64,000 nucleotides of DNA. Source: Pigmentibacter sp. JX0631 (GTDB lineage: Bacteria > Bdellovibrionota_B > Oligoflexia > Silvanigrellales > Silvanigrellaceae). Below are positions 57,001 through 63,637 of this stretch, piece after piece. The translations under genes were made by a program, and so were the position numbers. The notes below the pieces were generated by a model, which ran no database searches, had not been told where the DNA came from, and saw only the letters and a list, made by a program, of their open reading frames with translations. Position 1 is the stretch's first letter. Each line of letters opens with the position of its first letter. Location of the stretch: the NCBI RefSeq assembly GCF_029873255.1, contig NZ_CP123622.1, positions 2,641,001-2,705,000 on the forward strand, read 5' to 3'.

Positions 57001-57045
57001 ACTATTTTTAACCAAAAAGCTTCTGTAAATAGTTGCAATCATTAA
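51067..57045 (+). CDS. TcdA/TcdB-like glucosylating toxin with lipoprotein-type signal
   Basis: The 1992 residues are colinear by eye with large clostridial toxins. N-terminal hydrophobic signal with lipobox-like IISC (Cys24). Glycosyltransferase (about 130-545): RIIHFIWLGGPLGDA with the UDP-sugar Trp, AGAADIVRA (Asp305, Arg308) and GGIHIDADLLP with DxD Asp321/Asp323; the 16-residue spacing equals TcdB D270-D286. C80 cysteine protease (about 560-740): ILQIGDDEN (Asp578), FSIIGHSEK (His635), LNIITCNPE (Cys676), then a segment like TcdB's inositol-phosphate-binding end. Pore/delivery part (about 790-1500): MTPLFMAQTLYSIF, hydrophobic helices near 1010-1085, FIFRYFVDLFEYGM, LSYTLKGSEGKYSLLI. The last ~500 residues are not CROP repeats and are unrecognised. 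The inferred role is self-processing delivery of a GTPase-glycosylating enzyme into eukaryotic cells; a signal is unusual, since clostridial versions have none. Confidence 0.9.
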   Translation: MKFSILIIFLKFVSFSSVFVIISCKNKEVKFAEIDSKNHIQLNYSKWSELDFYSEEYLNELKNVLKKERTISANVLNQINFLKSLKNSTNVERKYLALIDFIKTLPKPYLNTPYKLKYEELIQLMQNYYEKISKPVPRIIHFIWLGGPLGDAQKNYIKIWAKLNSSHQIHIWYDSNHLYAYNTKKHMKEFASLSLYHYRNEKNYETLLAEKIIEEQNKLFEYFKKEVNSDSARVKYLHENIKSTINFEEEFKLNSLKMNDDIKNIENEIKNIKFKNINDNLENWKLKEFYIHELNLRSNYAGAADIVRAKILNDYGGIHIDADLLPASYIFNSFIEKNTELKSSFALPLKLISLVFLEKLFKVNKNLNLSETVTSIYTSKFRDNMLKIQNNQTLDANFKEKFKNLEAIIDDLVYENKFKEVTNIFSNLNDIYVREGEFKIVYGNNSFIASHPTKNPNDWMFKINEKIYNNYLEVSSIKENNPKLSLPFKKIEYLTNENVSKYRYDSLIFNSSATVVISGPMVYHQILQKESKFNSINSFEYFNDKFSYYTPESEISSWYKNSTENVKLGNGIILQIGDDENTKTAADNYFKKYAEKNIFFQLINDNLIIENNQFKATGKFDLYPEENLTFSIIGHSEKLSDNSMSLGGLNADFIAEKIGQNFSGLKKIDYLNIITCNPEFKNQDTSIIESFTKKLMDAINAKGIIVNLASFRATQIRIDQQGEKFYFHENKFTAHRNNDKIYILRNSIDNYLTIKAEYHETDFTENYRTAARNYFENIPMHFRTISEQGASGPLGDLSIYLDNLQQKISNYNDYHSLAIKISEITKEIRNKKNLSEKYAPFFSTIDEKNKSISFTNVETGHFSKDIILKDDEFKVFKETWNLLQNEMKSLDGIKIKTNNDGVINYLNEGEGLGMTPLFMAQTLYSIFKTETLKTENALSKIFQFQAYLFYSQLSLDILSKIDQLEFIIKQLIQSKAFQEEKNFVSNIDHLLGKLQISRYLGVGFSFANVALDAFELAYVDNNKKSIFATQLAFDSVNAFSTLANISIGEGIASSVLGYLSTPLAGLSIGFTGFATASINAQEEAISIAKYFNEYAKDHSRIGIMDVCGEKNKNTISLMHSLFIQNSDKECKGMLNSAVITTIDLQTENKLKLTYGSHSVSKTKNWDAGVFHNYFSNFQGSSKFPESNKNEFFNLRESISQNMHKEFDITGKDNIILPFLVEKNISYSYSYTPGIMSRNNDSLTTVDILASARKNEFIFRYFVDLFEYGMRNLFFETKNININVLLGKKSRNLIFPEIPLQYLDKLSYTLKGSEGKYSLLINDNLSINIIAKDKDKWIFNLQDKNIQLKFISKGVFFGGRNLKIYFTGNLPKEIVINEEKKSYKLEPANGKILEILELDFNEFKKYGINEKLFNTIYLSGSHNSFIKINKYVENNVNKIAWYDVKNSEILSPYLENEENFNFFNLKFMGRNKEKIYYFDLDTRIIFEQNILVKNKVNTKPLARVMKNTEPFFDLENGLIYYKMNLERSLPASAQEWEFLVARNSDERTLIEVNINAENIKPEDIESILKNQIAFNINQAVKFTFKSNFILGWYIKKNKDINFNKFIKLKNTKINNLNYVGYYKNSKNEIFHLFSKKDKENKIFLFRYDEKRSIFEKIILPVINFEKQNIISLSVLNNIPIIMSSSRFLYHFNQQGELVLSGINFSFPSDKTDNLEFKIKSILKSHIKHEPVITLVDSIGNLAWYHFSNDLFLLFDSNKKYLGNNKNGVYFFKEVGSNKIYVKNLKSGNLKNYKLEQFGERISFKSNSSEEDFILAKNLKDTIYFSTPINFSKESVSLGDKELQELNYFKPLYKERSLVESNLAASYYSGILRQNSKLTSQVKLDEKYPKESFPRRSIMFVNEGWYNSAIEIEIQDIKGKKSLFHSWWGSRSKFTITPQIPINTSDIKISIQSYLFGWDDPFFVGYYKLSDLPLCLNTSGTIFNQKASVNSCNH

Positions 57046-57054
57046 ATATGAATT

Positions 57055-57435
57055 TTATTTACTACATTCGTTTTTTATTAATAAATATGTATTATTTGTT
57101 TTAGTTATAGAATTTTTCAATAAGATTTCGCTGAAAGTTTTATCATCTACTATATCTAAATTTAATTCATTCTTTATATTTTCAGTATATTTAGAGGATA
57201 TAAATTGGATAAGGTTACTTAAAGAAGTAATTTGAGTAATTGATCCATTTTGTTGAATTTCTAAATAACAAGCTTTTGATTCATAAGGTTTTTTTATACT
57301 AAAAAACGAGTGTTGTTCAAAGTAACAATTTTCAGTAATTTTAGCTGTTTCACTTATTTCATCAAATCCATATACATTTTGGTTTAAAAATAAAGGAAAA
57401 AATATCACATATATTTTGGGAAAAATTTTTTTCAT
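57055..57435 (-). CDS. Small secreted hypothetical protein downstream of lipA
   Basis: From ATG 57435 the product is 126 residues with a signal peptide (MKKIFPKIYVIFFPLF, cleavage near QNVYG). A TTG start at 57474 overlapping the lipA stop is possible but would bury the signal. The mature part has three Cys (ENCYF, KACYL, NECSK) and no known motif. It converges with the toxin-like gene, the two stops being 9 bases apart. Whether it relates to the toxin is unknown. Confidence 0.65.
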   Translation of the reverse strand: MKKIFPKIYVIFFPLFLNQNVYGFDEISETAKITENCYFEQHSFFSIKKPYESKACYLEIQQNGSITQITSLSNLIQFISSKYTENIKNELNLDIVDDKTFSEILLKNSITKTNNTYLLIKNECSK

Positions 57436-57470
57436 AAGATATCTCAAAAAAAGAGAAAATAATTGCTTTA

Positions 57471-58466
57471 TCAATTTTCAGGAAACAATTCAGATGCTTT
57501 ATAGGAACTTCTAACTAAGGGACCTGCCGCAACAGCTTTGAATCCCATTTTTTTCGCTAGGGTAGACCAAAAATTAAATTCATCAGGATGAACAAAGCGT
57601 TTAACAGTTAAGTGCTTTGGTGTAGGTTGTAAATATTGTCCAATAGTGATGATTTCAACACCAATTTGTCTAAGATCAAACAAAGCTTCTTCAACTTCAG
57701 GAAAAGTTTCTCCCAGTCCTAGCATGATAGCGCTTTTTGTAAACATTCCTTTTGGGCCTATTTTTAGAGCCATTTCTAAAACATTAAGACTCTGTTGATA
57801 TTTTGCGCGAGCATCACGGACTCTAGGACTTAATCTTCGTACTGTTTCAATATTGTGAGCAAAAACATCTAACCCACGCCCAGCATGCACTACTTTACTT
57901 ATGCTTTCTTCCTTACCATTAAAGTCCCCAGCGAGTATTTCAACTTTTGTCCTTGGGTTTTGTTTTTGAATTTCTTCAATTGTTTTTTTTATATGGTTTG
58001 CACCGCCATCAGGTAAGTCGTCCCTGTCAACCATGGTAATTACTGCATAATTTAAATTCATAGTTTTAATGCTATCAGCAACTTTAAAAGGCTCTTCGGA
58101 ATCTAGCAGTCCCTCAGGATTTCCTGTTTTTATATGGCAAAAACGGCAACCTCTGGTACAAACGTCTCCCATTATCATGAAAGTAGCGGTTCCTGTATTC
58201 CAACAAGAAGATATATTTGGACAACGCGCTTCTTCGCAAACTGTATAAAGTTTTTTTTCGCGTAAACTATTTTTAATAGTATATAGTGTTTCACCACCAG
58301 TCAGCCCTACTTTTAGCCATGATGGTTTTAATGGTCTACCCGTTTTAGGATGGTATACGGGCTCTACTGCAAGAGAGGCAAGTTTGGCAAAAACTTCTTC
58401 CCTATTTTCAATCAGAGAAGAGTAATTTTGATTGAGATTTTGGATAGTTAAATTTTCGACTTGCAT
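57471..58466 (-). CDS. lipA: Lipoyl synthase
   Basis: LipA inserts two sulfurs into octanoyl-lipoyl domains using radical SAM chemistry. The 331-residue product (ATG 58466, with GGGAGG 7 bases upstream; a longer upstream start is rejected) has the auxiliary-cluster motif CEEARCPNISSCW, the radical SAM CTRGCRFCHI motif, and the C-terminal RSSYKA serine. All cluster cysteines are visible. lipB is not in the window. Confidence 0.97.
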   Translation of the reverse strand: MQVENLTIQNLNQNYSSLIENREEVFAKLASLAVEPVYHPKTGRPLKPSWLKVGLTGGETLYTIKNSLREKKLYTVCEEARCPNISSCWNTGTATFMIMGDVCTRGCRFCHIKTGNPEGLLDSEEPFKVADSIKTMNLNYAVITMVDRDDLPDGGANHIKKTIEEIQKQNPRTKVEILAGDFNGKEESISKVVHAGRGLDVFAHNIETVRRLSPRVRDARAKYQQSLNVLEMALKIGPKGMFTKSAIMLGLGETFPEVEEALFDLRQIGVEIITIGQYLQPTPKHLTVKRFVHPDEFNFWSTLAKKMGFKAVAAGPLVRSSYKASELFPEN

Positions 58467-58572
58467 GTTTGTCCTCCCATAATCACTTTTCAACGAGTTG
58501 TTCGTGGAGATCACAAATAATTCCCTAACAGTGCTTTAGAAAATATGCAAATTATAAGAGGTAAACTCGAGC

Positions 58573-59670
58573 ATGTCACGAATTTCTAGTCTTGAAGTGC
58601 AACTCAGCAATGTTAAAACTTTATTACGCACAATGTGTGATGCGGTGAATGCTGGTATTCACACATTGATGCAGCATTTTGAACATCCTAATCCCAACAA
58701 ACTTATTAAAATTGTTGTGTTAGATTCTGAGATTGACAATCTAGAGAGAGCTATTGATACCCTAATATTGCAAATTCTCGCAACACAACAACCATTGGGA
58801 TATGAATTACGCTTGGCTTATGCATGCGCAAAAATTGCCCACCATGTCGAACGAATAGGTGATGCGGTTGAAAGTCTTGCGCGTCAATTAGTAAATGGAG
58901 ATATTCCAGATGAAAAGGAAATTTTTCTGGAAATGCTTAGTAATGCAAAAGATCTCTTTCAGAGATCCTATTCTGCAATGTTTGAAGGAGATTTAACTTT
59001 AATACATGAAATTCATGTTTTAGATGACAAGGTTGATTTCAAACAACGAGAACTTTATAGAATTGCAAAAACAATTTTAAAGAAAAATACAAAAGATAAT
59101 ATAGATAAAGCTTTAAGAATTATCAGTATGAGTTCAAAAATAGAAAAAATTGCAGATCTTTGTTGTAACTGGGCAGAACAAATAGATTTAGCTGAAAATG
59201 GTGTGATGCGTAGAAAAATTCATAAACAAAAATATAGACTTATTTTTATGGACAATGTGGGTGGATTACAAGCTAGTATTGCTGCTTCTATTCTTTATCA
59301 AAACGTGAAAGAAATTGTTGATTTGTCTGTTGTAGCGAGTCAACCTATGAAAAATAATAATATTTTAAATTTTTCAAATGTTTTAGCTGAATTTGAAATT
59401 ACGCCTCAGATTTTTCCGATTGCGCGCATTACCTCAATGAATTGGAATAAAGCTTTAATGTTGATAATATTGGGAAATTTTGAATTACCGAAAGAGGAGC
59501 TAGAAATTGTTCCCTTCAAAACGGTGCAAATTATTTGGCCAGAGATAAATTTTTTTCCTGATGATTTAGAAAATGATGGAAAAAAATTTAAAGAATTTGT
59601 TACTCTACTGCAAGAAAGAACAAATCAATTAGTGCAAATAATAGCTAGGACACAAACACAAAACGAATAA
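58573..59670 (+). CDS. PhoU protein fused to an inactive LMW-phosphatase-like domain
   Basis: Residues 1-215 are two PhoU helical repeats, with the metal-site pattern KIAHHVERIGDAVESLA and later KIEKIADLCCNWAEQ, which normally tunes phosphate uptake signalling. From about 222 the chain reads YRLIFMDNVGGLQASIAASI, resembling the P-loop start of low-molecular-weight phosphatase/arsenate-reductase folds, and ends VQIIWPEINFF...FVTLLQERTNQL in that family's C-terminal style. The catalytic CX5R is replaced by NVGGLQA, so it should be inactive, perhaps a sensor. No pst or phoB/R genes are adjacent. The fusion is uninterrupted. Confidence 0.8.
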   Translation: MSRISSLEVQLSNVKTLLRTMCDAVNAGIHTLMQHFEHPNPNKLIKIVVLDSEIDNLERAIDTLILQILATQQPLGYELRLAYACAKIAHHVERIGDAVESLARQLVNGDIPDEKEIFLEMLSNAKDLFQRSYSAMFEGDLTLIHEIHVLDDKVDFKQRELYRIAKTILKKNTKDNIDKALRIISMSSKIEKIADLCCNWAEQIDLAENGVMRRKIHKQKYRLIFMDNVGGLQASIAASILYQNVKEIVDLSVVASQPMKNNNILNFSNVLAEFEITPQIFPIARITSMNWNKALMLIILGNFELPKEELEIVPFKTVQIIWPEINFFPDDLENDGKKFKEFVTLLQERTNQLVQIIARTQTQNE

Positions 59671-59853
59671 TAGATAAAATGACATAAGGAATTTTTTTTC
59701 TAAAAAAATATCTAATAAATACAGTTATTAAGTATTTGACACGTCAAAATTGCTCTTTCTGACAAATTTCAGACTGCTATCAGTAAACATTAATCATATA
59801 AGCTACAAGAAATGGCACTAATTTACCAACAATTTAATTAGGGGAAATTTTTT

Positions 59854-62058
59854 TTGAAGAGACAATTTTTCACAAATTCAATTACTGCAGTTCTTTCAAT
59901 AGCTGTAAGTCTTTGCCATAATGCAATTTCTTATGCACAAAATAGTAAATTGAAAAAGGAAAGTGAAAAAAAAGTAACTAATGTTGGAGAAGATAGCTAT
60001 AGATTAGTGTTTGAGTTAAATGATCCAAGAAGATATGCAACGCGATATGATAAATTAACAAGAACCTTACAAATTAAAATAATTCCAGCAAGAGCGAATG
60101 AATTTAATTCTACGGCTTTTTACGACACTCGATTTGTAAAAAGAATATTAATTAAAGAAGAAAAATCTGAAGTAATAATTAGTATTCAATTAAAAAATAT
60201 GCCAATAGGTTGGGTGATTGCAACACAAAATAAACCTTGGAGAATTTTAATTGATTTTTGGCGAACTGAACTCGAAGAAAAAGACTTAGAAGCTGATTGG
60301 AATTGGCAACCAGACTTTATAGAAGGATTAAGTAAAGAAATAGCTCAAGAATTAATGCTTCCTAAAGTTGAAAATAAAGAAACAATTAACAGTAAACCAT
60401 CTATATCAAGCACAGTGGCTGTTTCAGCTGAAGAAAAAAAAGATTTAAAAATTGAAAAAAACAGTAGTGAAAATCCACCTATACCAAATTTACCAATGAA
60501 GAATAAATATGGATTTCCTGAGATTTATGGCAGATTAGAGAAATTTATTCCAATGACTGCTACAAAATCAGGTCAATTGCAAATGCAAATGGGGGCTGCT
60601 TTTGGCACTAGAGATGAAATTGATATTGGAAAAAAACTAGCAGAAGAATTTTATAAAAGTGGTAATGAAGAACAATCTTTATCTATATTTAGAAGATTAG
60701 CGGCGCTTTCTGAAAAAAGTATAAAATCAGATGCTCGATTACTATGGTATGCAGGTGAATCTGCTTATTTAACTAAAAATTTTAGCATCGCAAATGATTA
60801 TCTAAGATCAATAATATTAAATTATCCTGGGAGTTATTATTCAAGCTTGGCAAAATTACGAATTATAGATATTGATGAGTTAACAAACTCTAAGGAAAAA
60901 GGATTTGGAGTTACCCGTTATCAAAATGCTCAAATCTATTCAGAAATGGCTATTACGGAAAACTCTCCCTCCATTGTTAAGTATGCTGCTACTTTAAGAG
61001 TTTTAAATGGAGTTGTAGATAAAAATCCTTCAGCGGCAAAAACATACCAGCAAAATCTCGACGCATGTGTAACAGATAACAGTGTTCCATTTGATTTGAT
61101 GAAAAATTGTGCATATGATCGAACTAGAGCTTTAATTGAAATAGAGCCTATCAATTCTTCTGATGCGGCAGTACAACAATTTAAAAAATTGTCTGCTGGC
61201 GATAAAAGAAGTGTTGAGTTAGAGAAAATTGTATTTAATAGAGTAAAAGAACTTTTAAAGAAAACAGCTCAAACGAAACAATGGGAAGACTGGATAGCTT
61301 TTGAAAGAAAGGCAAGGCCTTCCTTACTAGAATTCACTTTTGCCGATGGCGAAGCTCTTTTTACAAGAGCAGAAGCATTTGAAGCTGTAGGTGAAAATCT
61401 AAAGTCAGCGCAACTTTATACAGCGTTTTGGCAAGCATCTAATGATCAAAAAAAGAAAAATGAAGCGGCAGCTATTGCAGCTCGCCTTTTGTATCGAAGT
61501 AATAAACCCGTAGAAGCAGATGATTTATTACGGCGAATAGAGCTTGATACAAAAAGAAAAACTGAAGGTCTAACAGATCGTTCAGTAACTGCGCTCAGAG
61601 AATTATCTGTTGCGCCATACCGTAACAAAATAGCGTTACGTTTACTTTTAGATGAGATGAAACTTGGTCGTTACGTTGAACGAGATCTCCCCACTCTGTC
61701 CGAATGGGCCCAAAGACTTCGCGGAACAGCGGATGCTGAACCTTTGTATGCAAAGATATTAGCTTACCCTGCAAAGTCTATGGATGAAACTCAGACAGTT
61801 GAAACGTCAATCATGCAATATGCAGAAGATTTACGAGAGGCAGGAAGATTCGCCAACGCAGGAGATATGTTCCTTGCAGTCGCAAATTTAGCACAGGGAA
61901 CACATCGAGCGGAAGCTGCATATAAAGCAGGAGTTGTATATGCACGAGTTGGGCTTTTTGAAAAAGCTAAAACAGCATGGTTACTTGCTGCCAACGATAC
62001 TAATGACAAGCGTTTCTCTTCGTTAGCAAGCGAAAGACTAGATCGCTTGAGTAAGTAA
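59854..62058 (+). CDS. Secreted AMIN/TPR-like protein at the start of the flagellar operon
   Basis: The 734-residue protein has a TTG start with AGGGGA upstream and a signal peptide (MKRQFFTNSITAVLSIAVSL, cleavage near SYA). An AMIN-like beta region (about 48-135: YRLVFELNDPRRYATRYD, WRILIDFWRTE) is followed by a low-complexity linker. TPR/SLR-like helical repeats follow from about 250 to the end (AKLAEEFYKSGNEEQSLSIF, ANAGDMFLAVANLAQGTHRAEAAY). AMIN domains bind peptidoglycan or localise proteins at the envelope. Position ahead of the regulator and flgBC suggests a periplasmic role in flagellar assembly, by inference only. Confidence 0.8.
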   Translation: MKRQFFTNSITAVLSIAVSLCHNAISYAQNSKLKKESEKKVTNVGEDSYRLVFELNDPRRYATRYDKLTRTLQIKIIPARANEFNSTAFYDTRFVKRILIKEEKSEVIISIQLKNMPIGWVIATQNKPWRILIDFWRTELEEKDLEADWNWQPDFIEGLSKEIAQELMLPKVENKETINSKPSISSTVAVSAEEKKDLKIEKNSSENPPIPNLPMKNKYGFPEIYGRLEKFIPMTATKSGQLQMQMGAAFGTRDEIDIGKKLAEEFYKSGNEEQSLSIFRRLAALSEKSIKSDARLLWYAGESAYLTKNFSIANDYLRSIILNYPGSYYSSLAKLRIIDIDELTNSKEKGFGVTRYQNAQIYSEMAITENSPSIVKYAATLRVLNGVVDKNPSAAKTYQQNLDACVTDNSVPFDLMKNCAYDRTRALIEIEPINSSDAAVQQFKKLSAGDKRSVELEKIVFNRVKELLKKTAQTKQWEDWIAFERKARPSLLEFTFADGEALFTRAEAFEAVGENLKSAQLYTAFWQASNDQKKKNEAAAIAARLLYRSNKPVEADDLLRRIELDTKRKTEGLTDRSVTALRELSVAPYRNKIALRLLLDEMKLGRYVERDLPTLSEWAQRLRGTADAEPLYAKILAYPAKSMDETQTVETSIMQYAEDLREAGRFANAGDMFLAVANLAQGTHRAEAAYKAGVVYARVGLFEKAKTAWLLAANDTNDKRFSSLASERLDRLSK

Positions 62059-62087
62059 ACAGTTAAGTATCTTGTGGAGGTTTGTTT

Positions 62088-63182
62088 ATGAGTGAAGTGC
62101 GTCCTGTGGGATTGTTTGACTTAGATTCCCCAAATTACGGAACACATCAAGGTAACAATGCTTTAGAAGGGCGTAGTATTCATCCAAATACAGTTCCTTC
62201 AGAAGCAGATAATAGAATTTCTGAAGAAGAAATGCTTCGCCACTATCCAACGAGAGATGAAAAGGTATTTAAATTGCTCGAGGTTGCAAGAACGATTGCT
62301 CCTACCAAAGTTCCTATTTTAATTACTGGTGAAAGTGGAACAGGAAAAGAAACTTTTGCTAAAGCAATTCATATAGCTGGTGGAAGAGAAAGAGGTCGTT
62401 TTATTGTTGCAAATAGCTCAAACATTCCTGCAAATTTCTTTGAAATGGAACTTTTCACAACCCAAAGAAATCCGCATGACTATAATCAAGGCGCTATTAA
62501 TAGGCCAATTGAAACTTGTTCTCTTATGTTGGATGAAGTAACAGAATTAGACTCAGCTATGCAACTAAAACTTCTTCGGATTTTAAAAGAACAAGATATA
62601 AATAAAGGAGCAATTAGAAGAGGAACTGCTGCAGATGCAAGAATTATTGCTTGCAGTCATAAAAATATTCAAGATGAAGTAAATGCTCAAAGATTTAGAA
62701 ATGATTTGTTTTTTAAACTACATGTAATTCATTTAGAAATTCCATCATTAAGACAAAGATTAGTAGATATAGATTTTTATTCTGAAATATTCTTAAGGGA
62801 ATTTAACATTCAATTTTCTAAAAATGTTCAATTATCACCAACGGCTAAACAAGCATTAAGAACTTACACCTGGCCAGGAAATACAAGAGAACTAAGAAAT
62901 GTTATTCAACGCTCAGTTTTATTATCTACAAGAGATTATATTGGAGTTGAAGAACTGCATTTAATGCGCGCAAATAGCCGTACAGAAGTAGCAATGGGGG
63001 AGCCATTACCACAAGTTACTTTAATGGAGCTTGAACAAAGACTTATTTTACAAACTTTAAGAAGAATGAATGGAAATAGAACACATACAGCAAAAGCGCT
63101 TGGTATTTCTTTAAGAGCATTGCGTTATAAACTTAATGAATTAGTTGAATGTGGGTATGAAGTAGAGGGGAAAAATGTATGA
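62088..63182 (+). CDS. Sigma-54-activator-like AAA+ regulator lacking GAFTGA
   Basis: This 364-residue protein (ATG 62088, GGAGG 9 bases upstream) has no receiver domain. It contains the AAA+ core: Walker A GESGTGKE (81-88), Walker B LMLDEV (146-151), the sensor region ARIIACSHKNI, an arginine-finger-type RFRNDLFFKL, and WPGNTRELRN. A Fis-type helix-turn-helix ends it (MNGNRTHTAKALGISLRALR). The GAFTGA loop that contacts sigma-54 is missing: after ELF the sequence is TTQRNPHDYNQGAI. It may act with another partner or as a repressor of flagellar genes. It overlaps flgB by 4 bases (ATGA). Confidence 0.88.
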   Translation: MSEVRPVGLFDLDSPNYGTHQGNNALEGRSIHPNTVPSEADNRISEEEMLRHYPTRDEKVFKLLEVARTIAPTKVPILITGESGTGKETFAKAIHIAGGRERGRFIVANSSNIPANFFEMELFTTQRNPHDYNQGAINRPIETCSLMLDEVTELDSAMQLKLLRILKEQDINKGAIRRGTAADARIIACSHKNIQDEVNAQRFRNDLFFKLHVIHLEIPSLRQRLVDIDFYSEIFLREFNIQFSKNVQLSPTAKQALRTYTWPGNTRELRNVIQRSVLLSTRDYIGVEELHLMRANSRTEVAMGEPLPQVTLMELEQRLILQTLRRMNGNRTHTAKALGISLRALRYKLNELVECGYEVEGKNV

Positions 63183-63607
63183 GTACCGTAATTGGGAACC
63201 AAATATTTGGTAAACCCGATGCTGTTCTTGAAGAAAGTTTAAACCAAAGATTAAAAAGACAAACGGTAAGTGTTGCTAATATTACAAATTCTCTTACTCC
63301 AGGTTATAGAGCGCTTGGGTTTGATTTTGAAAAACAACTCCAAGCAGCAATTGGATCAGACAAAGATTTAATAATGAAAGTAAGTGATTCAAGGCATATA
63401 AAAGCACCTGGGATGGGAGCGGATGGGGTTTTAAAGCCTGACATGTATGTAAAACCCACTGAAAGTATTGGAAATGATGGAAATACTGTAGATGTTGATC
63501 AGGAAATGACTGAAGTTGCAGGCAATCAAATTATTTATAAAGCAACTATTGAAACGTTAAATAGAAAATTAGGAATGTTACGTTATGCAATAAATGGCGG
63601 TAAGTAG
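63179..63607 (+). CDS. flgB: Flagellar basal-body rod protein FlgB
   Basis: FlgB forms the proximal rod in the periplasm. The 142-residue protein has the expected N-terminal rod motif (VSVANITNSLTPGYRALGFDF, the ANxxTPG region), a central low-homology part and a C-terminal helix (NQIIYKATIETLNRKLGMLRY). Length is close to the E. coli protein. The ATG overlaps the stop of the regulator gene; flgC follows after 30 bases. Confidence 0.95.
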   Translation: MSTVIGNQIFGKPDAVLEESLNQRLKRQTVSVANITNSLTPGYRALGFDFEKQLQAAIGSDKDLIMKVSDSRHIKAPGMGADGVLKPDMYVKPTESIGNDGNTVDVDQEMTEVAGNQIIYKATIETLNRKLGMLRYAINGGK

Positions 63608-63637
63608 CAAGTAACTAGTTTTAGTGGAGAATAGTTT

